Shown here: piece after piece, positions 1 to 9,850 of the stretch
How the letters are laid out: every line of letters begins with the position of its first letter
Numbering within the stretch: position 1 is the stretch's first letter
NCBI GenBank assembly: GCA_018806915.1
Contig: JAGKQI010000096.1
Location: forward strand, 620,001 to 684,000
Direction of reading: 5' to 3'
Origin: Phytophthora colocasiae
Lineage: Eukaryota; Oomycota; Peronosporomycetes; Peronosporales; Peronosporaceae
DNA: 64,000 bases
Notes under the pieces: generated by a model
What the model saw: the letters and a program-made list of their open reading frames with translations, nothing else
Told to the model about the DNA's origin: nothing
Databases searched by the model: none
Translations under genes and position numbers: made by a program

Positions 1-1
1 C

Positions 2-301
2 AATGAGAGATTTCCCTCGAAGAAGACGAGTATGATTGACACATTTTCCAATTACTACGGTGATGAAGCGATGGCGAAGATGCTCGAAGCAGCGAAGAAA
101 AACCCACGCGCTTCAAAACTGGCCACAGAGCTGCAGACTGCGCAATTTAAGCAGTGGTTAAATGAAGGAGCGAAACCTTACATGATCTTCAAGATGCTCA
201 AAATGAATAAGGAGACGTGGATGAAGAATCCAGACGCGAACATTTGGCGCTTGTATAACGAGTACTACAAGGCGCACAGGTTCATAAATGTGTCACCATA
301 A
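2..301 (+). CDS. RxLR-type effector, C-terminal WY domain (5' end outside window)
   Basis: The frame is open from the window edge to the TAA at 299-301, so the N-terminus (signal peptide and RxLR-EER region) is not visible. About 98 residues remain. They show the helical WY-fold pattern of Phytophthora RxLR effectors: a W-motif-like stretch (FKQWLN, then PYMIFKMLKM), a proline-containing loop (KNPDAN) and a Y-motif-like helix (IWRLYNEYY). Known family members are secreted and delivered into plant cells, where the WY bundle is a protein-interaction module. Which host target this one has cannot be read from the sequence. The ATG at 32 is probably internal because the frame continues upstream. 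The family call is inference from the helical pattern; membership in the RxLR class needs the missing N-terminus. Confidence 0.6.
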   Translation, partial: NERFPSKKTSMIDTFSNYYGDEAMAKMLEAAKKNPRASKLATELQTAQFKQWLNEGAKPYMIFKMLKMNKETWMKNPDANIWRLYNEYYKAHRFINVSP

Positions 302-546
302 CGGTTTGAATGAAGTCCTCGACCCCGTAAATGCATTCCCATGTTGCCCAACATCAATTCTCACGTTATGGTACATGTAGCCATGTTTGGCAATCGCACT
401 CCATGTGAGCACAATTCATTTACGGACTTCACATAGACAAGGATCCCGTAAATGACACATGTAGCAAGTATATCGGTTCCTCGCATGCACTTCCACTTCA
501 TTTTTCAATTTGCTTCTAGCAACACAAGTCACACATAACAACAGTC

Positions 547-2154
547 ATGGCTCCATCAATCCCATCAGGATCCTACAATTCCCTACTGCGTGCAGTCGCC
601 TCAAGACTCCTCACAGAGTCGGGGTATGGCCTGCACCACCTGCACCACGCATCAGGCTCCGACATCCGAGACATCGTACACCACCTTCTAGTCGTCCGTC
701 CGCCTCCAGATAGTGACGTCAACATGAAGCAGGAAGAGGAGCTCTACAACCAAGTGGACAGTCTCCTTACCCTTGAGCTCACGCAGCGCAAGACGATCGT
801 GGACGCTCGTGAACTACCCACCGTCATGTCCTCATCCTCTCCTGATGTAGACGGTTTAAAGCAAATTGCACTGTGGAAAGGAGATATCACTACACTCAAA
901 GCTACGGCTATTGTCAATGCTGCCAACTCGGCATTGCTTGGATGCTTCCAACCGTCACACAAATGCATCGACAATGTGATCCACAGTATGGCCGGACCTC
1001 GTCTGCGTGCTGCTTGTCACGAGATCATGTCTCGTCAGGCACATGAAGAACCAGTGGGTAACGCTCAGATCACATCAGGCTTCGCTCTGCCAGCTTCCTA
1101 TGTGATTCACACTGTCGGTCCTCAATTGCGTCATGGTTCGCAACCTACTGGTGCAGAGCGGGAGCAACTGCAGTCGTGCTACACGAAGTCGCTGGATTTG
1201 TTGCTGAAGAAGGTCGGACACACAGAGGAACCTGTGTCGATCGCCTTCCCGTGCATTTCGACTGGTTTGTTTGCCTTCCCAAGCGATTTAGCTGTGCCAC
1301 TTGCTGTTGAGGCCGTGCTGGAATGGCTGGCAGCACACAAAGAGGAGAGTCGTGGCTGGAAGGTGATCTTCAACACGTTTTTAAAGCGCGACTACGACCT
1401 GTACAAGGAATACATCGAGAGTAAGTGTCCAGACAGCGTGGTCTTACCTTCTGCTCCAGTTTCGACTGCATTGCAGAGTGCACTTCGGGCTGTTCAAGAT
1501 GCTGATTACCTATTGGTGTCTGTTGGTGCGGGGCTTTCGGCTGCTGCTGGTCTGGACTACACGTCGGAATCAGTCATGAAAAAATTCCACCCTGGTATCC
1601 GGAAGATCATCCCGAGTTTTCGTATGATGTACAGCTCGATCGGATACACGAAATGGGACGAACCGCTCATGTGGGGGTATCTGTTCAAGCAGATCAGCAT
1701 TGCTCGATTTGACTGGGTGCGTCACCGCACGGCACCAACGTATGACTACGTAAAGAGCATCTTCAACTGGTTTGAAAACCGCAATCCCGGGTCTGCATTC
1801 ATCAACACAAGCAACGCGGACGGCATGTTCGAGCAGGAAGGCTTTGATACCAAGTCTGTCTATCTCATACAGGGTGACTACGGTCGCATTCAGTGCGTCA
1901 AGCGTTGTACTGAAGAGAGTGTTTGGAGTTCACGCCCGTTCATCAGGGGTTCCGAAAATGTAATTACACTGGGCGGATGCAAAATTGACGCCCGCATTCT
2001 TCATGCTCGCAGCTGTAGGTGTCCGCGCATCCTCGAGCGCCATTATTGTAGTTGTGTCGGTAGCTATATGCAACAGTTGCATCGCGATCAATGCGTTTTC
2101 CTTCGTCTCGTGGTTAGACACGAGCATGTACGCTTCGCGGCGCTGGAGCGGTAA
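547..2154 (+). CDS. Zn-macrodomain / SirTM-type sirtuin fusion, 3' end replaced
   Basis: One 535-codon frame. Residues about 100-290 form a macrodomain: WKGDIT, AIVNAANS and GCFQPSHKCIDN, the last being the Cys/His pattern of zinc macrodomains associated with class M sirtuins, then HTVGPQ and AFPCISTGLFAFP. Residues from about 300 form a sirtuin: VGAGLS, a TSNADG motif and a first cysteine pair in QCVKRC. In bacteria, separate macrodomain and SirTM proteins add and remove ADP-ribose on a lipoylated carrier; that this fusion does both is inference. After about residue 465 (around 1945) the expected second zinc-knuckle cysteines and the end of the Rossmann fold are absent. The frame instead reads a Cys/Arg-rich tail that is antisense to another protein-like frame. 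The start is the first ATG before the conserved part. This is probably a gene truncated by rearrangement, or one with a missed 3' exon. Confidence 0.75.
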   Translation: MAPSIPSGSYNSLLRAVASRLLTESGYGLHHLHHASGSDIRDIVHHLLVVRPPPDSDVNMKQEEELYNQVDSLLTLELTQRKTIVDARELPTVMSSSSPDVDGLKQIALWKGDITTLKATAIVNAANSALLGCFQPSHKCIDNVIHSMAGPRLRAACHEIMSRQAHEEPVGNAQITSGFALPASYVIHTVGPQLRHGSQPTGAEREQLQSCYTKSLDLLLKKVGHTEEPVSIAFPCISTGLFAFPSDLAVPLAVEAVLEWLAAHKEESRGWKVIFNTFLKRDYDLYKEYIESKCPDSVVLPSAPVSTALQSALRAVQDADYLLVSVGAGLSAAAGLDYTSESVMKKFHPGIRKIIPSFRMMYSSIGYTKWDEPLMWGYLFKQISIARFDWVRHRTAPTYDYVKSIFNWFENRNPGSAFINTSNADGMFEQEGFDTKSVYLIQGDYGRIQCVKRCTEESVWSSRPFIRGSENVITLGGCKIDARILHARSCRCPRILERHYCSCVGSYMQQLHRDQCVFLRLVVRHEHVRFAALER

Positions 2155-2209
2155 GTCGCGCTGCATCTGCAGCATAAGACGTAGAGCGAGTGAGTATGAT
2201 GACGATTTA
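1930..2209 (-). pseudogene. Protein-like minus-strand fragment abutting the truncated sirtuin
   Basis: A minus-strand frame open from a TAG near 2260 down to 1930 encodes a helical, Ala/Thr/Met-rich stretch (REAYMLVSN, ENALIAMQLLHIATD). It looks more like real protein than the plus-strand sirtuin tail it overlaps. Pattern similarity to DUF599-type membrane proteins is possible but weak. No convincing start is seen; a GTACGC...CTGCAG intron-like stretch lies at about 2169-2232 but does not join the frames cleanly. I treat it as a gene fragment fused tail-to-tail with the macrodomain-sirtuin gene. Confidence 0.25.
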
Positions 2210-2363
2210 GAAGAGAAGTAGCGTACCTTAGCAGAAGTGAACGCGCAGATGATAAGCTACGGGTGCGGGGGTAGCGCTGGCGCGCTCTGGTGAGGAAAGG
2301 CAGCGGCAAACCCGCACTGCACTCGCCATTCTGCCAGATTTCCTACTTTTTTCCCGCCAATTT

Positions 2364-2490
2364 TTTGTACTCGGAATTCTGTCTTTGTACTCGGAATTCT
2401 ACTACATGTATGTGTACTCGGATTTCAGCCGGTGCTGGCGGTATTGTCGGTATCCGGTATGTGTACTCGTTTTCCGGCTTTCGGTACTCG
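2364..2490. repeat. Short direct repeats of TGTACTCGG
   Basis: A 17-bp unit (TTTGTACTCGGAATTCT) occurs twice with a 20-bp period at 2364-2380 and 2384-2400. Degenerate versions of the TGTACTCGG core follow at about 2412, 2461 and 2485. The stretch 2210-2640 otherwise shows no gene I can support. Confidence 0.7.
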
Positions 2491-2685
2491 CGCACCCCAA
2501 GAATGCTTACTTGCTAGAATGGTTGGCTAGAGCAGTAAGTAGAGTTCGTTAGGGAGAAACTAATACACTTTTTACACTTTGCCAAACGGATAACAGATTC
2601 CTCTTACGCTACGTGACATAGTAGCACTTGTAGTTGTCAAGTCCTCGCTGCCATCGAGTCCAAGTCAAGCTTTCGAGCCAAGCCT

Positions 2686-4075
2686 TTGAGCCAAGCCTTC
2701 GAGGAAGAGGCGTGCTTCGTGGAGTACGCCGGGGTTCATAGTCAGCGGGAGCTCTGGCACGCTATAAATAGAGACGACAGTAAGTACAAGCGACAGGTCA
2801 AGACACAGCGTGCTACAAACGGTATGCCACATGTGAACCGTTCCGTCCAAACTTTACGCGGTGGTTGCATGAAGGGGAAACATTCGGTTGAACTGTTTCC
2901 GGTACGGTCAACGACGAAGACTTCACGTGTGCTGGAACTGGTCCACACGGACGTGATGGGGCCTATGAGGACGCTCTCGAAAGGTGGTGCAAGGTACATT
3001 CTGACCTTTGTGGGTGATTTCTCGAGGTATGTTGCTGTGTACTTCATGAAGAAAAACAGCGAGGTAGCCAGCAAGCAAAAAAAGGAGTTCAAGGCGTTCT
3101 ATGAGAATCAATGGGGGAACGCTTGAAGTGTCTGCGCTCAGACAATGGAACGGAGTTCGGGAACAAGACGGTTGCAAAACTGTGCCGCCGGAACGGTGTC
3201 ATGCACCAGCGTACCGTTCCATACAGTCCACAGCAGAACGGTGTTGCGGAACGCATGAACCGTACCATCATGGAGAAAGTTCGAAGCATGCTGTAATACA
3301 AGGGTGTGTCGACGGAGTGGTGGGCATAGGCTGTGAGTACGGCAGTGTACTTGATTAACCGTTCCGCCAGCAGCATACACACGGATGTGACTCCATACGA
3401 GCTGGGCTTCAAGGTGAAACCGCAGATGGAACATTTGCGAGTGTTCGGATCCCAGGTGTACGCTCACGTCGACGACGCGAAGCGTACGAAGCTCGAACCC
3501 AAGAGCTTCAGGTGTATGTTCGTCGGATATGCTGAGAACGCTAAGGGATATCGTGTCTTCGACCTGGATGCATCCAAGGTCAAAGTGTCACAGTCGGTGA
3601 AGCTGGACGAGCATGAAGTGGGAGGAATATATGAGTCACCCTCGTTACAGCCCCACGGAACGGTTATTAATTTGACCAAGGACGCGGATGACGGAACGGT
3701 ACCAACAAGCGTGGAACGCCAGCATCTTCGGATGTATCGATGGAGGAGACTGAAGAAACCGAAAAGAATAAGACAGAGCATGAACCAGATGTCGAAGAGC
3801 TGGAGTTCAGAAGCCAGGTCGTCCGGGGTCGACAGGACGAGAATAGAAGCGTACCATTCGCAGCCTCAAGCGTTCCGGAAGCGGAACGGTCCCGACGACC
3901 TCGCGAGCCGGTGTTCCTGCTAGAGAACGGTTCGGATGGAGGTGAATACGCACAGTCCGAAGGAAGTGACGGTCCACCATCCCCTAAGTGTGCTCGAATC
4001 GATGGGGAAGGACTCATTGCAGAAGCAGTTATGGCGTACGTGGCGAACATTGTCAACACGGAGGATGTGCCGACG
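2686..4075 (+). mobile_element. Ty1/Copia relic 1: integrase to pre-RT linker, broken
   Basis: Plus-strand fragments in successive frames give a Copia integrase. First comes the GAG-pre-integrase end (CMKGKH) and core with LVHTDVMGP and GDFSRYVAVYF. After a frameshift near 3105 come RSDNGTEF and NGVAERMNRT, supplying the D, D and E positions. An in-frame stop at about 3295 and another shift near 3330 precede the C-terminal part (YLINRSA, FGSQVYAHV, FVGY). The acidic linker to the reverse transcriptase follows to about 4075 (ANIVNTEDVPT). Gag, protease and most of the reverse transcriptase are absent, and no LTR was recognised. This family differs from the large Copia dimer further right. Confidence 0.85.
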
Positions 4076-4102
4076 CGGAGGCAACGGCCAGCCCGGAAGC
4101 AG

Positions 4103-4330
4103 CGAACCATACTTCTGTTTGAAACCCTTCGCAACCAACCGTGCCTTGTAACGGATAACGCAACCGTTCTCGTCACGTTTCTTGGCGACACCCAGCGACA
4201 ACCGATGGTATGCTTCCCGTTTTCACGTGGGACCAATGTCCATGTAGCGTTCTTCTCATGGGACAGTAGCTCTGCCTCCATAGCACTTCGCCTCTCGACT
4301 TCTTTGAGACGCACCTGTGGCGAACATGAA
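4103..4330 (-). mobile_element. Inverted reverse-transcriptase start of Copia relic 1
   Basis: On the minus strand this short segment encodes the start of a Copia reverse transcriptase in two frames: EAELLSHEKNATWTLV, GCRWV, then RYKARLVAKGFKQKYG. In a normal element it would follow the plus-strand linker that ends at about 4075, in the same orientation. Here it is flipped, and the rest of the polymerase is missing. Confidence 0.75.
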
Positions 4331-4598
4331 CTCGATCCGAGTAGTTCTTGCGGTGTGCGTTGAATACATCATGGAACAGTTTCCCACCAGCCATAACATT
4401 CTCCGTCTTTCAGACGAAACTGGATTGTGTCGTTCGGAGGCGATTCATTGTCTCTCAAAAACTCTGGTGAACTGTCTCTCGGAAACAGTTCATCAGAGGG
4501 TCCGGTGAACAGTCTCTCAGACATGGGGTTTCTGAAGACATGGCTGATCCTTGAGCTAAAGCGGTCATGCATTGTTGTTTTTTAGTTTGGGTTGTGGT

Positions 4599-4790
4599 CC
4601 TACGTACACTAGAACACATAACTCTGGGGAAGTGCCTTGCCCGGCGCGTTTCGGATCCCCATCCGACGGTCCTGCAGTGTTCCAGAGGCGACTGATTTCT
4701 CGATGAAGTCGATAGAAATCCATTCGGGACGTCTTGAGTCCAGTTTTTCGTAGTCCACAAGCTGCATGGCGCCTACAGGTGAGGCAAACA
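4599..4790 (-). pseudogene. Unrecognised protein-like fragment beside the Gypsy LTR
   Basis: The minus-strand frame from the LTR edge at 4791 to a stop near 4609 contains a protein-like stretch (DSRRPEWISIDFIEK, then SVASGTLQD). The pattern of a hydrophobic WISxDFI core followed by a small-residue helix is reminiscent of a BRCT-type end, but this is only an impression. It is cut at its 5' side by the LTR, so it may be the gene fragment into which the Gypsy element inserted. Confidence 0.2.
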
Positions 4791-4791
4791 C

Positions 4792-5199
4792 TGCAGCGGG
4801 GCTGCGTAGGTGTGCACCGCACAGAGGAAGTTTAGTTGACTCGTAGAGTTCTGTTTGCAAGGCACTAGCCTTCGGTTCTATACAAGAACCAAGTAGTCCA
4901 CTAGATACGGGACTACTGAATTAGTGTCCCTATAATAAAGGAACTAACACTAATTATCTAAAATGCAAACTGAATTGTATTGACTTTTATTGCCCTAGTC
5001 CTAAATGTAGCGGATTTAGTATCTAGCATACTAAATCCTAATTAAAATGCAATGTGTGGCTCTTAGCCAACTGCCCTCACATGGATACACGTGACGTGTG
5101 AGATACGATGTGTTACACACAGATCTGTGACGTGTGTCCTTGCCGGTGTTTACCACACCAAATGTAGCCAAGGCGCACAGCGCCGTGTAACCCCGTTAT
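4792..5199 (-). repeat. Left (3') LTR of the Gypsy element
   Basis: Bases 4792-4942 match 12228-12379 of the right LTR almost base for base (TGCAGCGGGG... versus TGCAACGGGG...). The remaining U3-like part (4943-about 5199) has no counterpart on the right. The inner boundary was set by the polypurine run at 5200-5213. The ends carry a short inverted repeat, AACGGGG/CCCCGTT. Confidence 0.7.
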
Positions 5200-5214
5200 C
5201 CCCCCCCACCACCA
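5200..5214 (-). other. Polypurine tract of the Gypsy element
   Basis: On the minus strand this reads GGTGGTGGGGGGGGA directly upstream of the left LTR, the position where plus-strand DNA priming is expected. Confidence 0.6.
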
Positions 5215-5501
5215 AACCGTAGATACGGAGTATCCCCCACTGCCGGGGCAACTGTCTTGTCAAGGCCTGACATCGGCAACTTTCTGGTAATAGGGATCTC
5301 TCAACGAGAGTGCGCGTGTGCGCTTGCTCAACGAGCACATTCTCCGATTCACCCCTGCGAGCCCACTGCTCCACGGGTGTTCCGTGTCCTGGCGCCTCCG
5401 CCTCAGCGTCCCTACGTTCACTCGCGCGAGCCCTCGGCTCATTCCACGCTCTCCGTTGAGGAGTACTTCGCGGCGTACGCCTTCGACACAGAGCACAGCT
5501 C

Positions 5502-6418
5502 ATGTCCAGCCCGGCTGCAAGCAACGACGGCAACTCGCGTGGCAGCGAGCGCCATACAGCGTCGCCGACGCGCGACCCACGTTGCTCCCCTTCCGAGGAT
5601 GGCAAGATTGAGGTGGACTATGAAGAGTCCGTAATGGCCGACGCCCATGAGTCTCCTCGCGAGAGTCCCCATCCGTCTCCAAAGACGTTGAAGCTAAACT
5701 CCCCACGCGATCCGCGTCGTTATGGACTACCTCGGGAGCTGCTGTGCAACAGCCAAATCCGTTCCCTGAGGGCCCTCGAACCTCGTGCTCAACGCACTGC
5801 GTAACGCGCCACCTCTTCCTGCTCGTGACGACCCATCGGTAAGCGACGAAGTCGCAATCACCAATCCTCTGGATGAGGCGCAGAAGGCCTCGATTAGCGG
5901 CACTTCGGGGTCACGCCGACCGGTCCCTCGGGACATCGTGGGTTTTTCGTCGCGTCGCAACTATGGCTTCGAGCCCCGTGACCCTGCCGAGCAGGTGAAG
6001 CAATTACTGGAACAGCCAAATCTACACGGGTACGCCATCGGCGCCGAGCCTCGCACGGTGGCCGAGGTCCAACAACGGCAAGGGCTCCATGAGCGCTACC
6101 TGTCCCCACAGCTGTGTACTCTCGCCGAGTATCAGCAACGCTTGGATAAGCAACGGCGACGCGAGTCTGTGCTTCAGATGAGGACCTATCCACTCCTCCT
6201 CCAGGCTGGTGACTACATGGTCCATGTGGCCTCTTGGGCCAAGACTTCTCGCAAGCTCTCGTCGTTCGGCCGGCTCATGGAGAGCTGTTCCGAGGTGGAC
6301 GTACGCCTCGCTCGAGGGCTACTCTTCCAGTACGCGAAGGTACGCGTGCGGCTCGGCCGCTTTCCCCGTCACACGACGGCAGTCGCTCCTACCAATCAGC
6401 TATCCCTGCTTCGCAGGA
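5502..6418 (+). CDS. Plus-strand ORF antisense to the Gypsy 3' tail
   Basis: Two overlapping plus-strand frames (5502-5804 and about 5785-6489), linked by a frameshift near 5790, encode about 300 residues that look protein-like. There is a Ser/Pro/Arg-rich N-terminus, then a charged helical region with PAEQVKQLLEQPN, LAEYQQRLDKQRRR and SFGRLMESC. No family was recognised. It lies between the chromodomain and the 3' LTR, opposite in direction to gag-pol, in a tract that carries no minus-strand pol sequence. Antisense ORFs in this position are known in some plant Gypsy lineages, so an element-borne antisense gene is one reading; a captured host fragment is another. Confidence 0.35.
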
Positions 6419-6490
6419 AGCTCCGTCGTCTAGTGGTTAGGACGCGAGCTTCACACGCTCGAGATCGAGGGTTCGATCCCCTCCTCTGAT
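6419..6490 (+). pseudogene. tRNA-Val(CAC)-like sequence with mismatched acceptor
   Basis: The D stem GTCT/GGAC with 8-nt loop, anticodon stem CGAGC/GCTCG around the loop TTCACAC (anticodon CAC), a 5-nt variable loop, and T stem GAGGG/CCCTC around TTCGATC are all perfect. The acceptor halves (AGCTCCG and CTCTGAT) pair at only three of seven positions. It is therefore a tRNA-derived sequence with a lost or swapped 5' acceptor. It sits 55 bp beyond the stop of the Gypsy chromodomain frame. Confidence 0.65.
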
Positions 6491-6544
6491 ATCTTCTTTG
6501 CTCTTTTTGCCACTCCTACGATGCTAGTCCGTCTGCTTCTCACC

Positions 6545-6757
6545 CTAGTGGTGAGAAGCGGGTGTCGACCGGTTGGTCGACTTCGAGCCCTTTGGGCGCC
6601 TCTGATCTGCCTGATCAAAAGCGTCCACGACGTCAGGGCAGTCCTGCCGAAGTGGCCCCTCAAACTCCCACGAGTTCTGGGAATGTGGATATCCACGCCA
6701 CTTCACCAGATACTGGTTTCGATTACGGTGACGGCGACGCGCCATCAGGCGTTCCAC
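6545..6757 (-). CDS. Gypsy chromodomain (C-terminus of integrase polyprotein)
   Basis: About 60 residues with the chromodomain core QYLVKWRGYPHSQNSWE followed by a C-terminal helix (CPDVVDAFDQA). Chromodomains at the end of chromovirus integrases direct insertion toward marked chromatin. The frame ends at a stop at 6545. It is separated from the GPY/F module by about 300 bp of frameshifted linker. Confidence 0.85.
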   Translation of the reverse strand: MERLMARRRHRNRNQYLVKWRGYPHSQNSWEFEGPLRQDCPDVVDAFDQADQRRPKGSKSTNRSTPASHH

Positions 6758-7151
6758 GTGGTAGTGGGGAACCCCTGCTCGTCGAGCAACGGTGGAGGAG
6801 GCCGATTCGCTGCGGCACGCGATACTCGATGAGTGCGACGTCCGTTATTTGGCGCGACGCGCTTGGTATCAGCTCGATCACTCGATCGGGACTCTCCAGA
6901 GTCAGACTCAATCTCTCCAAGAGATCATGGAGAACGTGTGGCATTCGCATGCCCGTCTCGCTCACGACTTGGAGGAGGTTGAAAGCCGAATGGCTCGGCT
7001 CGAGGGGCCTCCGTCCCTGACCGCTCGCTTGCACCAGCAGGAGCTTCAGCTCGCAGAGCTGCGGGGTCAGGTGACGATGTTGCTGCAGATGACGCAGCCG
7101 GCGCGCGCGCCGTCGGCGCCAGCACCCCCGCTGGGTCCCGATATGGATTGA
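6562..7151 (+). CDS. Plus-strand coiled-coil ORF antisense to the GPY/F-chromodomain linker
   Basis: Frame 6562-6790 (Ser/Pro/Asp-rich) continues after a one-base shift into 6792-7151, 119 residues ending in TGA. The second part has strong heptad character (SLQEIMENVWHSHARLAHDL, then VESRMARLEG and LHQQELQLAELRGQV), which predicts a coiled coil. It overlaps the minus-strand chromodomain at its left end and the low-quality linker between the GPY/F module and chromodomain at its right. No family was recognised. With the ORF at 5502-6418 it may be part of one antisense gene, but stops lie between them. Confidence 0.35.
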
Positions 7152-8832
7152 GTAAGCCGACGTAGAACACGGGATGTGTTCGCATCCGCTTTGGCAAGTC
7201 AAGCGTGTATGCCAGGCCGTTCTTGACCACAACCGTGATCGGTCCGATGAAGTGCGGACGCAGCTTCGTTTTGAAGACGGACGACACTGCATGTGTAGGT
7301 AGGTTTTTTGTATTTAATAAAACTTGGTCACCGACCTCAAATTCCCACACATTGCCTCCGCCATTTGCATCAGCTTGTTCCTTTTGATCATCTTGGCTTT
7401 CAGCCATGGCGTCACGCACACGGCGTAGTACGCTAAGTCTCGTCGAGAGGAAGTCGTCGAATTGTTTACGAACAGCAGAAGGGCTGATATCAGCAAGCTC
7501 GGAGTCGAGCGACGGCACAGCCTCTCCCCTCGCGTCTTCAAGGACATCCGCAGCATCTTCGACATCTTCATCATCATCAAAGACATTGGCGTCGTCGAAG
7601 GACAATTCGTCGAAAGTGACATCGCGAGAAATCACTACCTGGCCCGCCTCCGAGGCCACCGCGTGGCGGAGTGTGCGGGACGCGCGGTTGCGCAAGGCCG
7701 TTCACGTAGAACGGGTGAAGCCTGTCGAGGCATGCAACGCATTGTTCATTGAGAACTCGACGAGAGGGAGCGCAGCGCTCCAACGCTTCGGAGTGTCAGC
7801 GCATACGCTGCGGAGGATGTCCTTCAGGACGCGATTCACGCGTTCAGTCTGACTGTCGGTCTGCAGATGATCCGCCGTGGACATGTCCAGTCGAGCGCCA
7901 AGCACTTTAAAGACGGATGCCCAGAAGTGACCCGTGAAACGGGGGGGGTCTCGAACCGAGACAATGGTCTCTGGTAGCCCATGCTGGCGGAAGACCCGAT
8001 CGATAAAGATCATCGCTGTCCCAGCGCCATCGACGGTGTCCGGCACAGCCGCTATCTTGCTCAGACGGTCAACAAAGACCACCACTCCCGTGTTGTCCGC
8101 CGAGTCCTTCGGCAGGCCAAACGCAAAGTCCATACTCATGGACTGCCAACACCCCGAGGGTACAGGCAAGCTCGCCGATGGCGCTGCCGCACGCGGCGAA
8201 GGTTTAACCCGCTGACACGTCTCGCACGTGCGCACATATGTGCTAACCCACTTGTACAGCTTCGGCCACCAGTACATGGAGTCCACCGAGCCATAGGGCT
8301 TCTCGCGACAGAGGTGGCCGCTCGTGGGCGTGTCGTGGTCCTCATAGAGAATACGATTCTTCAGGTCCTCATCGTGAGGAACCACCACGCGTGGTGGGTC
8401 ATCCTGACCCGTGCCGTAGTACACCAGACCTCCTTCCAGGCTATAGCGCTGGAGTTTCGCCTTTAGGCGTCGTGATAGAGTCACCTTTGAGTCCTTAAAC
8501 TCATCGCTCCCTAGAGCTTGAAGCAGCGCGACACAAGAGTCGTCCTGAGCGTACGCTGCTCGAACCATGTCTGTCACGGACGACGTCACCGAGGTGACAT
8601 GAGATAACTCATAGTCCGGGCGACGCGACAACACGTCCGCGAGGACGTTCTGCCTGTCAGGCTTGTACTTCACCTTGTCGTTATACTCCGCAAAGAAGGA
8701 AAGCCATCGGGCCATCCTCTGCGAGAGGTGAGGCGACTGCGTCGCCGTGCGTAGTGACGCATGATCCGTGTAGATCACAAACGGCTTGGAGCAGAGCAGG
8801 TAAACCCCGAATTTGACATAAGCGTACTTCAT
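6925..8832 (-). pseudogene. Gypsy RNase H end, integrase and GPY/F module, broken
   Basis: The frame 8832-7702 starts in the RNase H (VIYTDHASLRT) and tether (VKYKPDRQNVLADVLSRR). It continues through the HHCC zinc finger (HDTPTSGH then CETCQR) and the integrase core with SMDFAFGLP, SVRDPPRFTGHFW and TERVNRVLKDIL for the D, D and E positions. It ends near 7702 with a shift. The frame 7695-6925 carries the rest and the GPY/F motif (RPHFIGPITVV, HPVFYVGLLNPY). The family spreads by integrating a DNA copy; the interruptions near 7700 and after 7100 make this copy inactive. Confidence 0.85.
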
Positions 8833-9850
8833 CGCCTTGTCATGAACTGGATAGTTCTTCTCAGCAGCCTTGAGCTACCGAGACTCAAACGCAATGACGC
8901 ATTCGCGCCCTTCGGCGTCCGCTTGTAGCAAAGCACTGCCGATGGCAAAGTCCGAGGAGTCACAGACGACGATAAACGGACGATCGGGGTCTGGCAACAC
9001 CAGTATCGGTGCCTGAAGCAGGCTATCCTTGAAACGAGTGAACGCACTCTCGTGCTCAGCACGCCATACCCATTCGGCATCCTTCTTAAGGAGATCCGAC
9101 AGTGGCCGAGCACTCAACGTAGTTCTCGCTGTACTTGTGCAAGTAGTTGGCCAAGCCCAGCCACTTACGCAAGTCCTTCTGGTTCAAAGGAACCGGCCAG
9201 ACCACAATGGCCTTGACCTTTGCTGGATCAGCGCGAAGGTCATGCTTCCCAATGAAGCACCCTAGGAAAGGGGTTTCTTCCGCGCCAAAGACACACTTGT
9301 CCGCGTTGGCGTACAACTTGTTTGTGCGCATGCACTCGAGCACAGCTCGTACGTGCTCCACGTGTACCTCGACATCAGTCTTTCCACTGTGGACGAACAC
9401 GTCGTCAAAGTACGTCTGTGCGAATGCCCACAGGGGCCTGAACAACTGCGTCACTATACGATTAAACGTTGCAGGCGCATTCGACAGCCCTTGGGGCATG
9501 ACGAGCCACTCCCGGAGCATACCGCTCGGGGTGCTCACCGCTGTAAGCGGAATATCACTGGCTCGCATGAGCAGCTGATAGTAGCCATCGACTAGGTCCA
9601 GCGCACTGTACATGGTGCAACCCACCATGTTGTTCTGAAGAACATCCTTTCTAGGAATCGGCGTCTGCGCCGGATTGTGGCAGCGTTGAGCTTATTAAAA
9701 GCGTGAACGATACGCCACTTGCCATTCGGCTTTCTGACACAGAACGTTGGCGCGGAGTGCGGAGACTTGCTCTCGCGCACGAGAACTGCAGCGTGCTTCG
9801 CACGAAAGAAGGCGTCAATGACGTCGCATTGCTCTTTAGAAAGAGGCCAC
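8830..9850 (-). pseudogene. Gypsy reverse transcriptase / RNase H N-terminal part, broken
   Basis: Minus-strand frames give the RT palm: SPHSAPTFCVRKPNGKWR near 9750, then after a frameshift near 9640 SALDLVDGYYQL, MPQGLSNAPATF and the catalytic YFDDVFVHS. The connection follows (FLGCFIGKHDLR, LRKWLGLANYLHKY), then, in another frame, FTRFKDSLLQAPILVLPD and the RNase H start FIVVCDSSDFAIGSAL. A stop near 8877 separates this from the downstream frame. At least three lesions are visible. Confidence 0.85.

Noticed and set aside
4435..4530. Short repeats of GGTGAACWGTCTCTC as a regulatory array
   Set aside because: Only two or three imperfect copies in a degraded Copia remnant.
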